The notes beneath the pieces are model-generated. The model was not told the DNA's origin. It did not search any database and saw nothing but the letters and a program-made list of their open reading frames with translations. Below, piece after piece: positions 19,188-27,826 of a stretch of 64,000 bases of DNA (position 1 is its first letter; every line of letters starts with the position of its first letter). The position numbers and the translations under genes are program-made. The stretch covers positions 55,604 to 119,603 of the forward strand of contig CAJTTB010000008.1 of the NCBI GenBank assembly GCA_910579175.1. Direction: 5' to 3'. Source of the stretch: an uncultured Oscillospiraceae bacterium. GTDB taxonomy: Bacteria; Bacillota; Clostridia; Oscillospirales; Ruminococcaceae.

Positions 19188-19721
19188 TTAAATTTCTTTC
19201 ATTGAGAAAAATGCAATGATATCCTCAATGCTGATTGGTTTCATATAATTGGCGTCAACTCCTACATCATATTTATATAGTCCCTGCCCAAGATTTTGAA
19301 AATTGTAATCTGCATGGTTGTGTTGATGTCCGTGGAGGTGATAACTTCCTCGAAAAAAGCCATTCCATTCCTGAATAGGGTAATGGAATAAGATAAAGCG
19401 ATTGTTTTGATAATGTAATTCATGATAATCCTTGACCCATTCAAATAGATTTGATAAAAAGCAAGCATGTTGTACAAATCGATCATGGTTGCCTTTGATT
19501 AAGTATTTTCGACCATGTAATTGAGAAAGTATCTGATTGGCATAGTCGGGTCCTTTTAATGTAATATCACCTAAAATATAAATTTCATCTTGTGAAGATA
19601 CAGTTTGATTCCAATTGTGAATTAGGGTTTGATTCATCTGTTCTACATCAGAAAATGGTCGATTGGCATATCGAATGACATTATCATGAAAAAAATGTAA
19701 ATCGGATGTAAAGTATATCAT
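19188..19721 (-). CDS. metallophosphoesterase family protein
   Basis: About 177 residues from the ATG at 19721, which has GGAGG seven bases upstream. The calcineurin-like motifs are complete: DLHFFHDN, GDITLKG, IKGNHDRF, LFHYPIQEW and LHGHQHN. These ligate two metal ions for phosphoester hydrolysis. It resembles the small YfcE/MJ0936-like group; the natural substrate is unknown. It lies between secG and rnr on the same strand, with a terminator separating it from secG. Confidence 0.92.
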   Translation of the reverse strand: MIYFTSDLHFFHDNVIRYANRPFSDVEQMNQTLIHNWNQTVSSQDEIYILGDITLKGPDYANQILSQLHGRKYLIKGNHDRFVQHACFLSNLFEWVKDYHELHYQNNRFILFHYPIQEWNGFFRGSYHLHGHQHNHADYNFQNLGQGLYKYDVGVDANYMKPISIEDIIAFFSMKEI

Positions 19722-19743
19722 AATAAGTTCCTCCAATTTGTCT

Positions 19744-19783
19744 ATAAAAAACAATTGCCCTGCGTTTAGTATACGCAGAGCAA
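19744..19783 (-). terminator. intrinsic terminator after secG
   Basis: Eleven-bp stem (19773-19783 with 19755-19765, one G-U pair) followed on the minus strand by a TTTTTT run. Partial read-through into the metallophosphoesterase gene is possible. Confidence 0.85.
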
Positions 19784-19800
19784 CTTTAATTAATCAGGTA

Positions 19801-20052
19801 TTATAGATAACGAACCAATAAGTTCATAGCAATTGCAAGGATAAATACAACAATTGCTAAAATTCTGGTTAGCTTTGCAAGAAAGGCATCCTTTGTTTTT
19901 CCGCCATTTCTACCGATATAGTTTTCAGAAGAACCGCCGGTCACTGCATTCATACCATTTGCCTGTTTGCTTTCTTGTAACATGACTACTAGAATAATTA
20001 AGATACCAGATATTAATAATAATACTCCACCTATTACTTCAAAAGGGTTCAT
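19801..20052 (-). CDS. secG: preprotein translocase subunit SecG
   Basis: About 83 residues. Two membrane helices with the family loop between them: LLLISGILIILVVMLQESKQ, then a Gly/Ser-rich turn, then LTRILAIVVFILAIAMNLLV. SecG stimulates SecYEG-dependent export. The start at 20052 follows a GGAGGCATTCAA ribosome site; the longer frame upstream is not needed. The promoter at 20128-20100 reads straight into it. Confidence 0.95.
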   Translation of the reverse strand: MNPFEVIGGVLLLISGILIILVVMLQESKQANGMNAVTGGSSENYIGRNGGKTKDAFLAKLTRILAIVVFILAIAMNLLVRYL

Positions 20053-20099
20053 TTGAATGCCTCCAATAATATAATTCACAATAATTGATAACTCCATTT

Positions 20100-20128
20100 A
20101 TTCTAACATAGTTTTTTCTGATTTTCAA
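20100..20128 (-). promoter_or_regulatory. sigma-A-type promoter of secG
   Basis: On the minus strand TTGAAA (20128-20123), 17-base spacer, TAGAAT (20105-20100), about 48 bases before the secG start. Confidence 0.75.
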
Positions 20129-20291
20129 CTATTATTTTAGAAGTTTCTGAATTTCTTAAAAATTTCATATATAAAATGTAGTAGGGATAAATTTCCATTT
20201 ATATTTTTTTGCAATCATCGTATACTATTATCACAACATTACTTCTTTCAAAATAAAAACTTTCTTGCGTTTATGAAAGAGCTAATGTAAA

Positions 20292-20317
20292 GGAATGGGC
20301 ACAAGCTTGCCCATTCC
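20292..20317 (-). terminator. probable terminator of the alanine symporter gene
   Basis: Ten-bp GC-containing stem GGAATGGGCA / TGCCCATTCC with a 6-base loop, 7 bases past the stop codon; the following minus-strand tract (TTTACATTAG) is only modestly T-rich. Confidence 0.65.
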
Positions 20318-20323
20318 TACATA

Positions 20324-21691
20324 TTATTGTATTTGATTTTTTTCAAAGTCCTTTAGAGAAAGGGCAATGATACCACTTAGGGCAATGATTCCAATCAAGT
20401 TGGGAATGACCATAAGACCGTTAAACATGTCTGCCAAAGCCCAAACGATATCTACCTTTAATAAAGACCCTAAAAAGACAAATACCATTACCAAACTGGC
20501 ATAGATTTTGACTGCTTTTTTTCCAAATAAATACTTGATGTTGATTTCGCCAAAGAAGTACCAGCCAATAATGGTAGAGAAAGCAAAAAACAGCATACAA
20601 ATGGCGATAAAAACAGCACCAAATTTACCGAATACACTTTCAAAACCAGCTTGTGGAAGTCCTACACCTGCAAAAATACCTTGATAACCCTGATCCAACA
20701 CGCCTGTGGTCAATATTACGAGGGCGGTTAAGGTTAGAATCACAAAGGTATCGATAAAAACTCCCATCATCGCAACAATTCCCTGTTCGCAGGGGTGTTT
20801 TACTTTTGCCAGTGCATGGGCATGGGGTGTAGAGCCCATACCTGCTTCATTGGAGAATAATCCTCTTGCAACGCCAAAGCGCATAGTTTGTTGTACACCA
20901 ATACCCAATGCACCCCCACCCAATGCAGCAGGGTGAAACGCGCCTACAAAGATGTCGTGAAATGCGGTGGGAATTTGCCTAAAATTGATACCAATGATCA
21001 CAAATGTGCCCAAGATATAGAATAAAGCCATAATGGGTACCAATTTTTCCGTTACAGACACCAATCTTTTCACACCGCCTAAAAAGATAAATCCAGCCGC
21101 CAATGCCACGACAATTCCCACCATCCAAGGTTGAATGGCAAAGGCATTATAAAACGCATCACCAATGGAATTTGATTGAACCATATTGCCGATAAATCCT
21201 AAAGCGATGATGATCAAGACGGAAAATATCGCCGCTAGTACTTTCCCAAATTTGCCCTGAAATGCAGCGCGAATATAATAAGAGGATCCCCCAATGGTTT
21301 CACCGTGTTGTTTGGTTTTGTACTTTTGTGCTAAGGTTGCCTCTCCGAAAATGGTTGCCATTCCAAAGAAAGCAGAAAGCCACATCCAGAAAATGGCTCC
21401 TGGACCACCACTGATAAGCGCGGTAGCAGCACCTGCCAAATTTCCTGTACCAACCTGTGCTGCAATTGCAGTTGCAAGGGATTGAAAAGAACTCATACCA
21501 TTGCTATCTACTTTATCGCGTTTGAATGAGAGTTTGCCAAAGACCTGTTTACACGCCTGTTTAAATTTCCGAATCTGTACAAATTTTAATCGAATTGTAA
21601 AATAGATACCTGTTCCACAAAGTAAAATCAACAATACATAATCCCAAAGGATTTGATTGATAAACTTGACAATCTGTTCTAATAGTTCCAT
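20324..21691 (-). CDS. sodium:alanine symporter (AGCS family)
   Basis: 455 residues with about ten membrane helices. AGCS signatures include the substrate-site stretch ALATAIAAQVGTGNLAGAAT, GGPGAIFWMW near residue 95, and GLFSNEAGMGSTPHAHALAK. The family imports alanine or glycine with Na+. It is monocistronic: its own promoter lies upstream and a hairpin downstream. A palindrome overlaps the promoter -10 element (see separate entry). Confidence 0.94.
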   Translation of the reverse strand: MELLEQIVKFINQILWDYVLLILLCGTGIYFTIRLKFVQIRKFKQACKQVFGKLSFKRDKVDSNGMSSFQSLATAIAAQVGTGNLAGAATALISGGPGAIFWMWLSAFFGMATIFGEATLAQKYKTKQHGETIGGSSYYIRAAFQGKFGKVLAAIFSVLIIIALGFIGNMVQSNSIGDAFYNAFAIQPWMVGIVVALAAGFIFLGGVKRLVSVTEKLVPIMALFYILGTFVIIGINFRQIPTAFHDIFVGAFHPAALGGGALGIGVQQTMRFGVARGLFSNEAGMGSTPHAHALAKVKHPCEQGIVAMMGVFIDTFVILTLTALVILTTGVLDQGYQGIFAGVGLPQAGFESVFGKFGAVFIAICMLFFAFSTIIGWYFFGEINIKYLFGKKAVKIYASLVMVFVFLGSLLKVDIVWALADMFNGLMVIPNLIGIIALSGIIALSLKDFEKNQIQ

Positions 21692-21739
21692 CTGATATGC
21701 ACTCCTTTATCTGTTTTTATGCGATGGGGAAAAAAGATT

Positions 21740-21774
21740 TTTATCATGATAAAGGAAGAAAGTTTATTCGTCAA
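21740..21774 (-). promoter_or_regulatory. alanine symporter promoter with palindromic operator over the -10
   Basis: On the minus strand TTGACG (21774-21769), 17-base spacer, TATCAT (21751-21746). The -10 is embedded in the perfect 14-base palindrome TTTATCATGATAAA (21740-21753). A repressor bound there would block the promoter; the regulator is not known. Confidence 0.6.
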
Positions 21775-21899
21775 CTGTTTTGTGAATGTTTTGCTAAAAA
21801 ATGATTAAAATGCTGTGAATACATCAGAATAAAGGGAATAGTTTGTGTAGTATTTCCAAAGAATTTGCCAAGTTGTTTTTTTTACAAATACAAAATAAG

Positions 21900-21932
21900 G
21901 GCAAAGTGTTTTTGTATCAAAAACACTTTGCC
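21900..21932. terminator. intrinsic terminator of HAD phosphatase gene
   Basis: Fourteen-bp stem, 21900-21913 with 21919-21932, loop of five, T-rich on both sides. It lies 14 bases past the stop at 21947 of the minus-strand HAD gene. Confidence 0.85.
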
Positions 21933-21946
21933 TTTTCGTTTGTGCA

Positions 21947-22594
21947 TTATTTTAATAGAAAGTCCGCAATTTCCAGTGGCGTTTGCGCTAAAAATACATG
22001 GGGATAGTCGCAAAGTTCCTTTTCTCTACCAAATCCATAACAAGCCCCAATAAAATCTATTTGGTTCTCCATAGCTCCTTGTGCATCGAATTTTCTGTCG
22101 CCGACCATGACAGTAGTATCTGGTTGTGCATAAGAACGCTCAATGGCAGCTTGTATTACCTGTGATTTTTCGTCTAACGTGCCATCTAGTTCACTGCCAA
22201 CGACTATCTGAAAATAGGAGTCCAGTCCAAAATGTGTCAAAATTCGCTCTATAAAAATACGGGGCTTAGAGGACGCAATACAAAGTGTAAGCCCGTTTTG
22301 ATGTAGTTTTTGAATCATTTCAACCACACCTTGATAGAGTGCATTTTCGTAGATTCCAACTTCTCGAAATCGTTCCCGATATTTGGCAATTGCTTGTTCT
22401 ATTTGATGTTCGTTCATCTGATAAAATTCTGCAAACGAAACACGTAGCGGGGGACCGATAAAACAGGATAGTTCTTCTAAACAAGAAACCGAAATTCCCA
22501 TAGATTCCAATGCATAACGCACACATTTGGTAATTCCTTCAAAGGAATCTGTCAAAGTACCATCTAAATCAAACAGAATTGTTTGGTAATGCAA
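21947..22594 (-). CDS. HAD-family hydrolase, phosphoglycolate phosphatase-like
   Basis: About 215 residues. Haloacid dehalogenase phosphatase with motif I LFDLDGTLTDSFEG, a helical cap, motif II/III region ASSKPRIF, and motif IV VGDRKFDAQGA. It resembles Gph/PpaX. I set the start at TTG 22594 because GGAGGAG lies directly upstream with good spacing; the longer frame would overlap prmA. It follows prmA on the same strand by 28 bases and is probably co-transcribed. Confidence 0.9.
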   Translation of the reverse strand: MHYQTILFDLDGTLTDSFEGITKCVRYALESMGISVSCLEELSCFIGPPLRVSFAEFYQMNEHQIEQAIAKYRERFREVGIYENALYQGVVEMIQKLHQNGLTLCIASSKPRIFIERILTHFGLDSYFQIVVGSELDGTLDEKSQVIQAAIERSYAQPDTTVMVGDRKFDAQGAMENQIDFIGACYGFGREKELCDYPHVFLAQTPLEIADFLLK

Positions 22595-22622
22595 AAAATC
22601 TCCTCCTTGTTTGAAGATATGA

Positions 22623-23573
22623 TTAATTTGATTTTTGAACCACAACAGAAACCCAATCATGTTCTTGATTTTGGTTTATGATGGTGAGTCCAGCTTGTTT
22701 GAGTGCTTCAAAAACGTCTGAACAGCGGTCCTCAATGATACCACTTATAATCAAAATACTGTTTTGGTGCATAAATTGTGTAATGGTACTGCACAAGCGT
22801 ATGATGACATCAGCAACAATATTTGCACAGATGATGTCATAAGTACCATGAATCTGTTCGGTTAGATCTCCCCAAATCAGTTGAATTTGGTTTCCTACAC
22901 CGTTTAAATCAGCATTTTCTTGAGCGATTTTAACAGACAACTCATCAATGTCCACACCAACAGCAGATTTAGCACCCAATAATAGGGAAGTAATTGCAAG
23001 AATACCACTTCCAGTACCAACATCTAACATGGTTGTATTGGGTGTAATATATTGTTCTAAAAATGCCATACACAGGCGTGTTGTTTCGTGGGTTCCTGTA
23101 CCAAATGCCATACCAGGGTCTAGTGTTACCTTGGTATCCCCTGGTTGTAGAGCACATGTTTCCCAACAGGGGCAAATGACAAGATGCTTGGCCACACGAA
23201 CAGGATGATAATATTTTTTCCAAGCAGTTTCCCAGTCTTCTTCTCGAATATTTTCAATTTCAAAGGTAAGACTACCCAAATCAATATCTGGAGTTTCGCG
23301 GCGAAGCTGTTGGATGCCTCCTCGAATGGTTTTGAGCATTTCCAACCCTTGGATATTATCTGGAATATAAAATACAATGGCAGTTGGGCATTCCTTTATT
23401 TTCATCAACTCATCGTCAATATAGTCCCAGTGAATAGAGGTGTCCTCTAAAAAATTACAGAAATCTTGAGAATCTTCAATCATCAATCCCCGCAAACCAT
23501 GTGAAATTAAATAGCCTGATACAACTTCAATCGCTGGGGTAGTGGTATATAATTTTATTTGTGACCAGTTCAT
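22623..23573 (-). CDS. prmA: ribosomal protein L11 methyltransferase
   Basis: About 316 residues from ATG 23573, which has AAAGGAG upstream and matches normal PrmA length; the frame extends 68 codons further without support. PrmA trimethylates L11 with S-adenosylmethionine. The N-terminal L11-binding domain begins MNWSQIKLYTT. The SAM-binding core is visible: DPGMAFGTGTHETTRLC, MLDVGTGSGILAI, and the family's NPPY-like position as ICANIVADVI. Confidence 0.94.
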   Translation of the reverse strand: MNWSQIKLYTTTPAIEVVSGYLISHGLRGLMIEDSQDFCNFLEDTSIHWDYIDDELMKIKECPTAIVFYIPDNIQGLEMLKTIRGGIQQLRRETPDIDLGSLTFEIENIREEDWETAWKKYYHPVRVAKHLVICPCWETCALQPGDTKVTLDPGMAFGTGTHETTRLCMAFLEQYITPNTTMLDVGTGSGILAITSLLLGAKSAVGVDIDELSVKIAQENADLNGVGNQIQLIWGDLTEQIHGTYDIICANIVADVIIRLCSTITQFMHQNSILIISGIIEDRCSDVFEALKQAGLTIINQNQEHDWVSVVVQKSN

Positions 23574-23732
23574 CCATATTCTCCTTTTATGATGTAATAA
23601 ATATCCATTATTATAACACATAAACTTTCTTACTGGCAATGTAGAAATTTTCATATCAGGTGTATGAACGGTTTTATCAAAACATTTCATGGATAATAGG
23701 TTTAGATAAAGTCTATCAAATGCTTGGATTGA

Positions 23733-23761
23733 TTGATATTGTGCTGTTTTTCTGATATGGT
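23733..23761 (+). promoter_or_regulatory. candidate promoter before the SdpI-family remnant
   Basis: TTGATA (23733-23738), 17-base spacer, TATGGT (23756-23761); 42 bases before the small start codon at 23804. Confidence 0.5.
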
Positions 23762-23803
23762 AGAAATAGAATAACATAAAAATTGAGGTCAGGAGGTTTT
23801 TAT

Positions 23804-24187
23804 ATGGGTTTTTGGGTATTTATGTTGGTGATGGATTTGCTAACATCACTTACCAGATGGGTTTTGGGTATTATTTTGTAAAAAGCGCTCCCAAGAATAT
23901 CAATTTTATTTTTGGATATCGAACGAGAGATGTCTATGAAAAATAAAGATACTTGGAAATTTGCACATAAATATTGTGGTAGACTTTGGAAGAGATTTGG
24001 ACTGATTTTATTATTGTTGTCTGTGATTATGATGTTGTGGGTCGTTCAAAAAGACATTGATACAGTAGGCAAGATGGGCAGTGTTATTTGTGTAATTCAG
24101 ATGGTTGTGCTAATCGGTACAATTTTTCCCACCGAGATTGCCTTAAAAAAGAATTTTGATAAGGATGGAAACAGATATCAAAAATAA
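23804..24187 (+). pseudogene. SdpI-family membrane protein, broken by two compensating frameshifts
   Basis: An ATG at 23804 with a strong AGGAGG opens a frame that stops at 23879-23881 after 25 residues. Reading instead in the next frame from about 23857 gives MGFGYYFVKSAPKNINFIF, then GYRTR. Reading again in the first frame from 23930 gives MSMKNKDTWKFAHKY and a two-helix C-terminus ending TEIALKKNFDKDGNR. Joined, these make a complete SdpI C-terminal-type protein of about 127 residues. Two small indels, near 23852-23857 and 23920-23930, cancel each other. SdpI is the immunity/signal protein of the Bacillus SDP toxin system, but many homologues have other roles. This is a decayed gene or, less likely, two sequence errors. 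Confidence 0.72.
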
Positions 24188-24262
24188 TAGATAGGGCAGA
24201 ATATTGAAATGCTATCCAAAAGGAAAAATCTTACTTTAATATCATGTTATTTCGATTAAGTA

Positions 24263-24291
24263 TTGACTTTTATTTTTTTCTGTTTTAGAAT
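24263..24291 (+). promoter_or_regulatory. sigma-A-type promoter of glyS
   Basis: TTGACT (24263-24268), 17-base spacer, TAGAAT (24286-24291), 50 bases before the glycyl-tRNA synthetase start. No T-box is visible in the short leader. Confidence 0.7.
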
Positions 24292-24341
24292 GAATATTTA
24301 ACAGAAAGATATTTTTATGAAGAATATGGAGGTCAAAATCA

Positions 24342-25721
24342 ATGTTAAAAAACAATGAAAAAACAATGGAAAAAATTGTCGCACTTTGTAAGGGAAGGGG
24401 CTTTGTATATGCCGGCAGCGAAATTTATGGCGGACTTTCCAATACATGGGATTATGGGCCTTTAGGTGTTGAATTTAAAAATAATGTAAAAAAAGCATGG
24501 TGGAAGAAATTTGTGCAGGAATCCCGTCACAATGTGGGAATTGATGCAGCGTTGTTGATGAATCCACAAGTTTGGGTTGCTTCCGGTCATGTGGGTGGAT
24601 TTTCTGATCCTCTGATGGACTGTAAAGAATGTAAAACACGTCATAGAGCAGACCAATTGATTGAAGATCAAACTGGTGAGAATCCAGCGGGTTGGTCTGA
24701 TGAACAGATGATGAACTTTATCCAAGAAAAAAAGATTACCTGTCCCAACTGCGGCAAATCAAACTTTACCGATATTCGCAAATTTAATTTGATGTTTAAA
24801 ACCTTTCAGGGTGTTACAGAGGATGCGAAGAATGAAATTTATTTGCGTCCTGAAACAGCACAGGGTATTTTTGTCAATTTTGTAAATGTGCAGAGAACTA
24901 CTCGAAAAAAATTGCCCTTTGGTATTTGTCAAATTGGTAAGTCCTTCCGAAATGAAATTACACCAGGTAACTTTACATTTCGTACCAGAGAATTTGAACA
25001 GATGGAGTTAGAATTTTTCTGTAAACCAGGTACAGATTTAGAATGGTTTGCTTATTGGAAAGACTTCTGTAAAAATTGGCTGTTGTCTTTGGGTATCAAA
25101 GAAGAAAATATTAAGATGCGCGACCATGCACAAGAGGAATTGTCTCACTATTCTAAAGGAACAACTGATATTGAATTTTTATTCCCGTTTGGTTGGGGAG
25201 AACTGTGGGGCATTGCAGACAGAACAGATTTTGATTTAAATCAACATATAGAACACAGCGGAAAGGCATTGGACTATTTTGACCAAGAGGCAAATGAAAG
25301 ATATGTGCCTTATGTAGTAGAGCCATCTTTGGGCGCAGACCGTGTGGCATTGGCTTTCTTGTGTGAGGCATATGACGAAGAGGATTTGGGTGATGGAGAT
25401 TCTCGTGTAGTGATGCATCTACATCCAGCATTGGCACCATTTAAAGCCTGTGTTTTGCCATTGTCTAAAAAATTAAGTGAAGAATCTTTGGCAATTTATG
25501 ATCAGTTATCAAAGCATTTCCAAATAGATTATGATGAAACTGGTTCCATTGGAAAACGCTATCGCCGTCAGGATGAAATTGGTACACCATTTTGTATCAC
25601 GTATGATTTTGAATCCAAGGAAGACAACTGTGTTACCGTGCGCGACCGCGATACAATGGAACAAGAAAGGGTGCCAATTGATAAATTGATGCACTATATT
25701 GCAAAGAGATTACAGTTTTAA
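24342..25721 (+). CDS. glyS: glycyl-tRNA synthetase, single-chain type
   Basis: 459 residues. Class II synthetase of the homodimeric (eukaryote/Gram-positive) type, which charges tRNA-Gly. Motifs visible: VALCKGRGFVYAGSEIYGGL at the N-terminus, CPNCGKSNFTDIRKFNLMF, the motif 2 region GICQIGKSFRNEITPGNF with FRTREFEQMELEFF, and motif 3 EPSLGADRVALAFL. The C-terminal anticodon-binding domain begins around residue 365. A tRNA-Gly with anticodon TCC is encoded at 53692-53765. Confidence 0.97.
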   Translation: MLKNNEKTMEKIVALCKGRGFVYAGSEIYGGLSNTWDYGPLGVEFKNNVKKAWWKKFVQESRHNVGIDAALLMNPQVWVASGHVGGFSDPLMDCKECKTRHRADQLIEDQTGENPAGWSDEQMMNFIQEKKITCPNCGKSNFTDIRKFNLMFKTFQGVTEDAKNEIYLRPETAQGIFVNFVNVQRTTRKKLPFGICQIGKSFRNEITPGNFTFRTREFEQMELEFFCKPGTDLEWFAYWKDFCKNWLLSLGIKEENIKMRDHAQEELSHYSKGTTDIEFLFPFGWGELWGIADRTDFDLNQHIEHSGKALDYFDQEANERYVPYVVEPSLGADRVALAFLCEAYDEEDLGDGDSRVVMHLHPALAPFKACVLPLSKKLSEESLAIYDQLSKHFQIDYDETGSIGKRYRRQDEIGTPFCITYDFESKEDNCVTVRDRDTMEQERVPIDKLMHYIAKRLQF

Positions 25722-25758
25722 TCAGAATAGATAGGATTGAGATAAGAAGGGGTCAAAC

Positions 25759-26283
25759 ATGATTTACTTGCAAAAAGATGATATTGTAATAAGATCTATG
25801 AAATCAGACGAACCGGGAATTATCTTTGAAGAATTTTTAAGTCAAGGTTGGCATCCCAAATACGCAGTTTATGAAACTTATTATCAAGAGCAACAGCAAC
25901 AACAGCGTCAGGTTTTTGTTGCAGAATATCAGGGCAATATAGCAGGTTATACAACGATGTGCCCATTTGCGAAAGAAGGTCCTTTTGCCAATCAAAAGAT
26001 TCCTGAGGTTTGCGATTTTAATGTATTTGAGCGCTTTCGTGAAAAGGGAATTGGAAATTTGATTTTAGATGCTGCGGAAGCAGAAGCAGCCAAAAAGAGT
26101 GATAAAATTTGTTTGGGCGTTGGTTTACATCACGGCTATGGAAGTGCGCAGAGAATGTATATTAAAAGAGGATATGTTCCAGATGGCTCTGGAGTATGGT
26201 ATCAAAATCGGCGTTTGGAGCAGTATCATGACTGCCGCAATGACGATGACTTGGTATTATATCTTTGCAAACGCTTAAGATAG
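25759..26283 (+). CDS. GNAT-family N-acetyltransferase
   Basis: 174 residues. The acetyl-CoA-binding motif is FERFREKGIGNLILDAAEAE. Further GNAT features are VAEYQGNIAGYTTM and the C-terminal GSAQRMYIKRGYVPDGSGVWYQNR. The substrate is unknown; the last segment resembles acetyltransferases annotated for aminoglycoside or small-molecule modification, but that cannot be decided. The stop is followed within 22 bases by the start of the next gene. Confidence 0.88.
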   Translation: MIYLQKDDIVIRSMKSDEPGIIFEEFLSQGWHPKYAVYETYYQEQQQQQRQVFVAEYQGNIAGYTTMCPFAKEGPFANQKIPEVCDFNVFERFREKGIGNLILDAAEAEAAKKSDKICLGVGLHHGYGSAQRMYIKRGYVPDGSGVWYQNRRLEQYHDCRNDDDLVLYLCKRLR

Positions 26284-26304
26284 TTGAGAAAAGAGGACCA
26301 ATGT

Positions 26305-27060
26305 ATGTATTCTGTGACACAGCGAATCAAGCAAATTACACAACCCAGAGGGGGATACCTTAAACCGAAGGATTTTTCAGTGACTGTTTTAGATGACAAA
26401 GTAACATTAAATCCTTTAGAGAATATCCATCCTACTTTGATGGGATTGGTGGTGGATTATCTGACGCGATATGCAACAGGAGCACCTTTAAAAAAAGCCT
26501 TTTTTATTTCTTTATTGGGTGCAGAGTGTATTGACCAGATGGACATTGCCAAAGAATTGCTAGAGGAAATCACAGGACTGGATGATAGTTCAATTCGCAA
26601 TGCCTGTAAATTAACAGGTTATGATGTGTGTTGTCGTGCAGGGGTTGAAAAATATTATCCCATTGAACGGATAAACCCAGATTCAGATACGATCTATAAT
26701 ATTAAAACCATGGTTCATAGAAGTGTTTCTTTTATGAATCAATATGGTCCTGTGATCAGGGATGGTTTTACCTTTACAGGCGGTTATACAGCACTTGTTT
26801 CGAGTGGAGATGGAGACTTTTTAACAGAAGATACGCTGTGGGATTTTAAAGTTTCCAAATACAAGCCGACTTGTGCGCATACATTACAGTTGTTGATATA
26901 TTACTTAATGGGAAAACATTCTATTTATCCAGAATTTCAGGACATTGAGCAGATTGGAATTTTCAATCCGAGATTGAATCATGTCTATCAATTAAAGGTT
27001 TCACAAATATCTGCGGATGTAATACAAACAGTATCCAAAGATGTCATTGGTTATTCATAA
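26305..27060 (+). CDS. uncharacterised protein, probable PD-(D/E)XK nuclease fold
   Basis: About 251 residues from ATG 26305 (AGAGGA at 26292-26297); an in-frame TTG at 26284 is less likely. I do not recognise a named family. Residues ~170-205 read DGDFLTEDTLWDFKVSK, then HTLQLLIYYLMG. That is the Asp-x(n)-Asp-x-Lys plus QxxxY arrangement of the RecB-like nuclease superfamily, and a preceding FTGGYTALVSSGDGD strand fits. No helicase partner is adjacent. It could be a stand-alone nuclease or an inactive relative. It follows a GNAT gene and ends at a strong terminator. Confidence 0.6.
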   Translation: MYSVTQRIKQITQPRGGYLKPKDFSVTVLDDKVTLNPLENIHPTLMGLVVDYLTRYATGAPLKKAFFISLLGAECIDQMDIAKELLEEITGLDDSSIRNACKLTGYDVCCRAGVEKYYPIERINPDSDTIYNIKTMVHRSVSFMNQYGPVIRDGFTFTGGYTALVSSGDGDFLTEDTLWDFKVSKYKPTCAHTLQLLIYYLMGKHSIYPEFQDIEQIGIFNPRLNHVYQLKVSQISADVIQTVSKDVIGYS

Positions 27061-27070
27061 GTTATCAAAT

Positions 27071-27106
27071 AAAAAACCTGCTGTAAAAAGTTGCAGCAGG
27101 TTTTTT
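27071..27106 (+). terminator. intrinsic terminator
   Basis: Thirteen-bp stem (27071-27083 with 27094-27106), A-tract on the left, TTTTTT on the right, 10 bases after the stop codon. The next gene's ribosome site follows about 14 bases later, so that gene needs read-through or its own promoter. Confidence 0.9.
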
Positions 27107-27131
27107 GAATATGAAAAAAAGGAGAATTTAC

Positions 27132-27809
27132 ATGTATGATAAACGCTTAGCACCTGATATGAATTTAAATTTATACTTTACACAACAGCAGTATCAGCTT
27201 TTGCAATTGGGAGAATTGGCTGTTCCCAGTGGAAAGATAGTGGCAGCAGACCCCTTATACAGTCTTCCTTATGGGGGAACCCCATGTTTTTGCCGAACCA
27301 TTCCGTCTGGACATTATCCAGTAATCATCAGTGTATATACACATCGGCAATATGGTAGCCGTTATCTGGCTGCAAAATTGCAAATTACCAATCGAGAAGC
27401 AGTGGCATTTGAACTTGCATTAAAGGGCGCAGAGGAGGCAAGCCAGCTGGAAGAAGACGAAATTTTTGGCTTTCCGGTAGAAACAGGTCTGGGTTGCTTT
27501 TGTGATGCCAAGATACAAAAAGAATTTCGCCAGTATGTGGAGAATTGGCGTAAAACTCATCCCAATGCAAATTTATATGATGATTTATTGCAAAAGGAGT
27601 TTGAGAAAAGTTATCGAGAAAAGCCAAAATTTCAGCGTTCAGGCGGTGACTGGGTCAATTGGAATCTTCCCAATACCAATCACAATATTATCATGTTTAA
27701 TAGTGGATTTGGTGATGGCATTTATCCATGCTATTGGGGATTTGACAAAGATAGAGAAATTTGCAGTTTGATCATACAGTTCATTGCTCCAGAGGAATTA
27801 GAGGAATGA
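27132..27809 (+). CDS. DUF4241 domain protein
   Basis: About 225 residues from ATG 27132, which has AGGAG at 27120-27124; the longer frame begins inside the terminator. DUF4241-like pattern: SGKIVAADPLYSLPYGG, SGHYPVIISVY, then ETGLGCFCDA, and a C-terminal GFGDGIYPCYWGFDKDREIC. The family has no known enzymatic role that I can name. It is often found near toxin/immunity-type genes, but none is next to it here. Confidence 0.75.
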   Translation: MYDKRLAPDMNLNLYFTQQQYQLLQLGELAVPSGKIVAADPLYSLPYGGTPCFCRTIPSGHYPVIISVYTHRQYGSRYLAAKLQITNREAVAFELALKGAEEASQLEEDEIFGFPVETGLGCFCDAKIQKEFRQYVENWRKTHPNANLYDDLLQKEFEKSYREKPKFQRSGGDWVNWNLPNTNHNIIMFNSGFGDGIYPCYWGFDKDREICSLIIQFIAPEELEE

Positions 27810-27826
27810 GAAAGATGATGTTAAAG

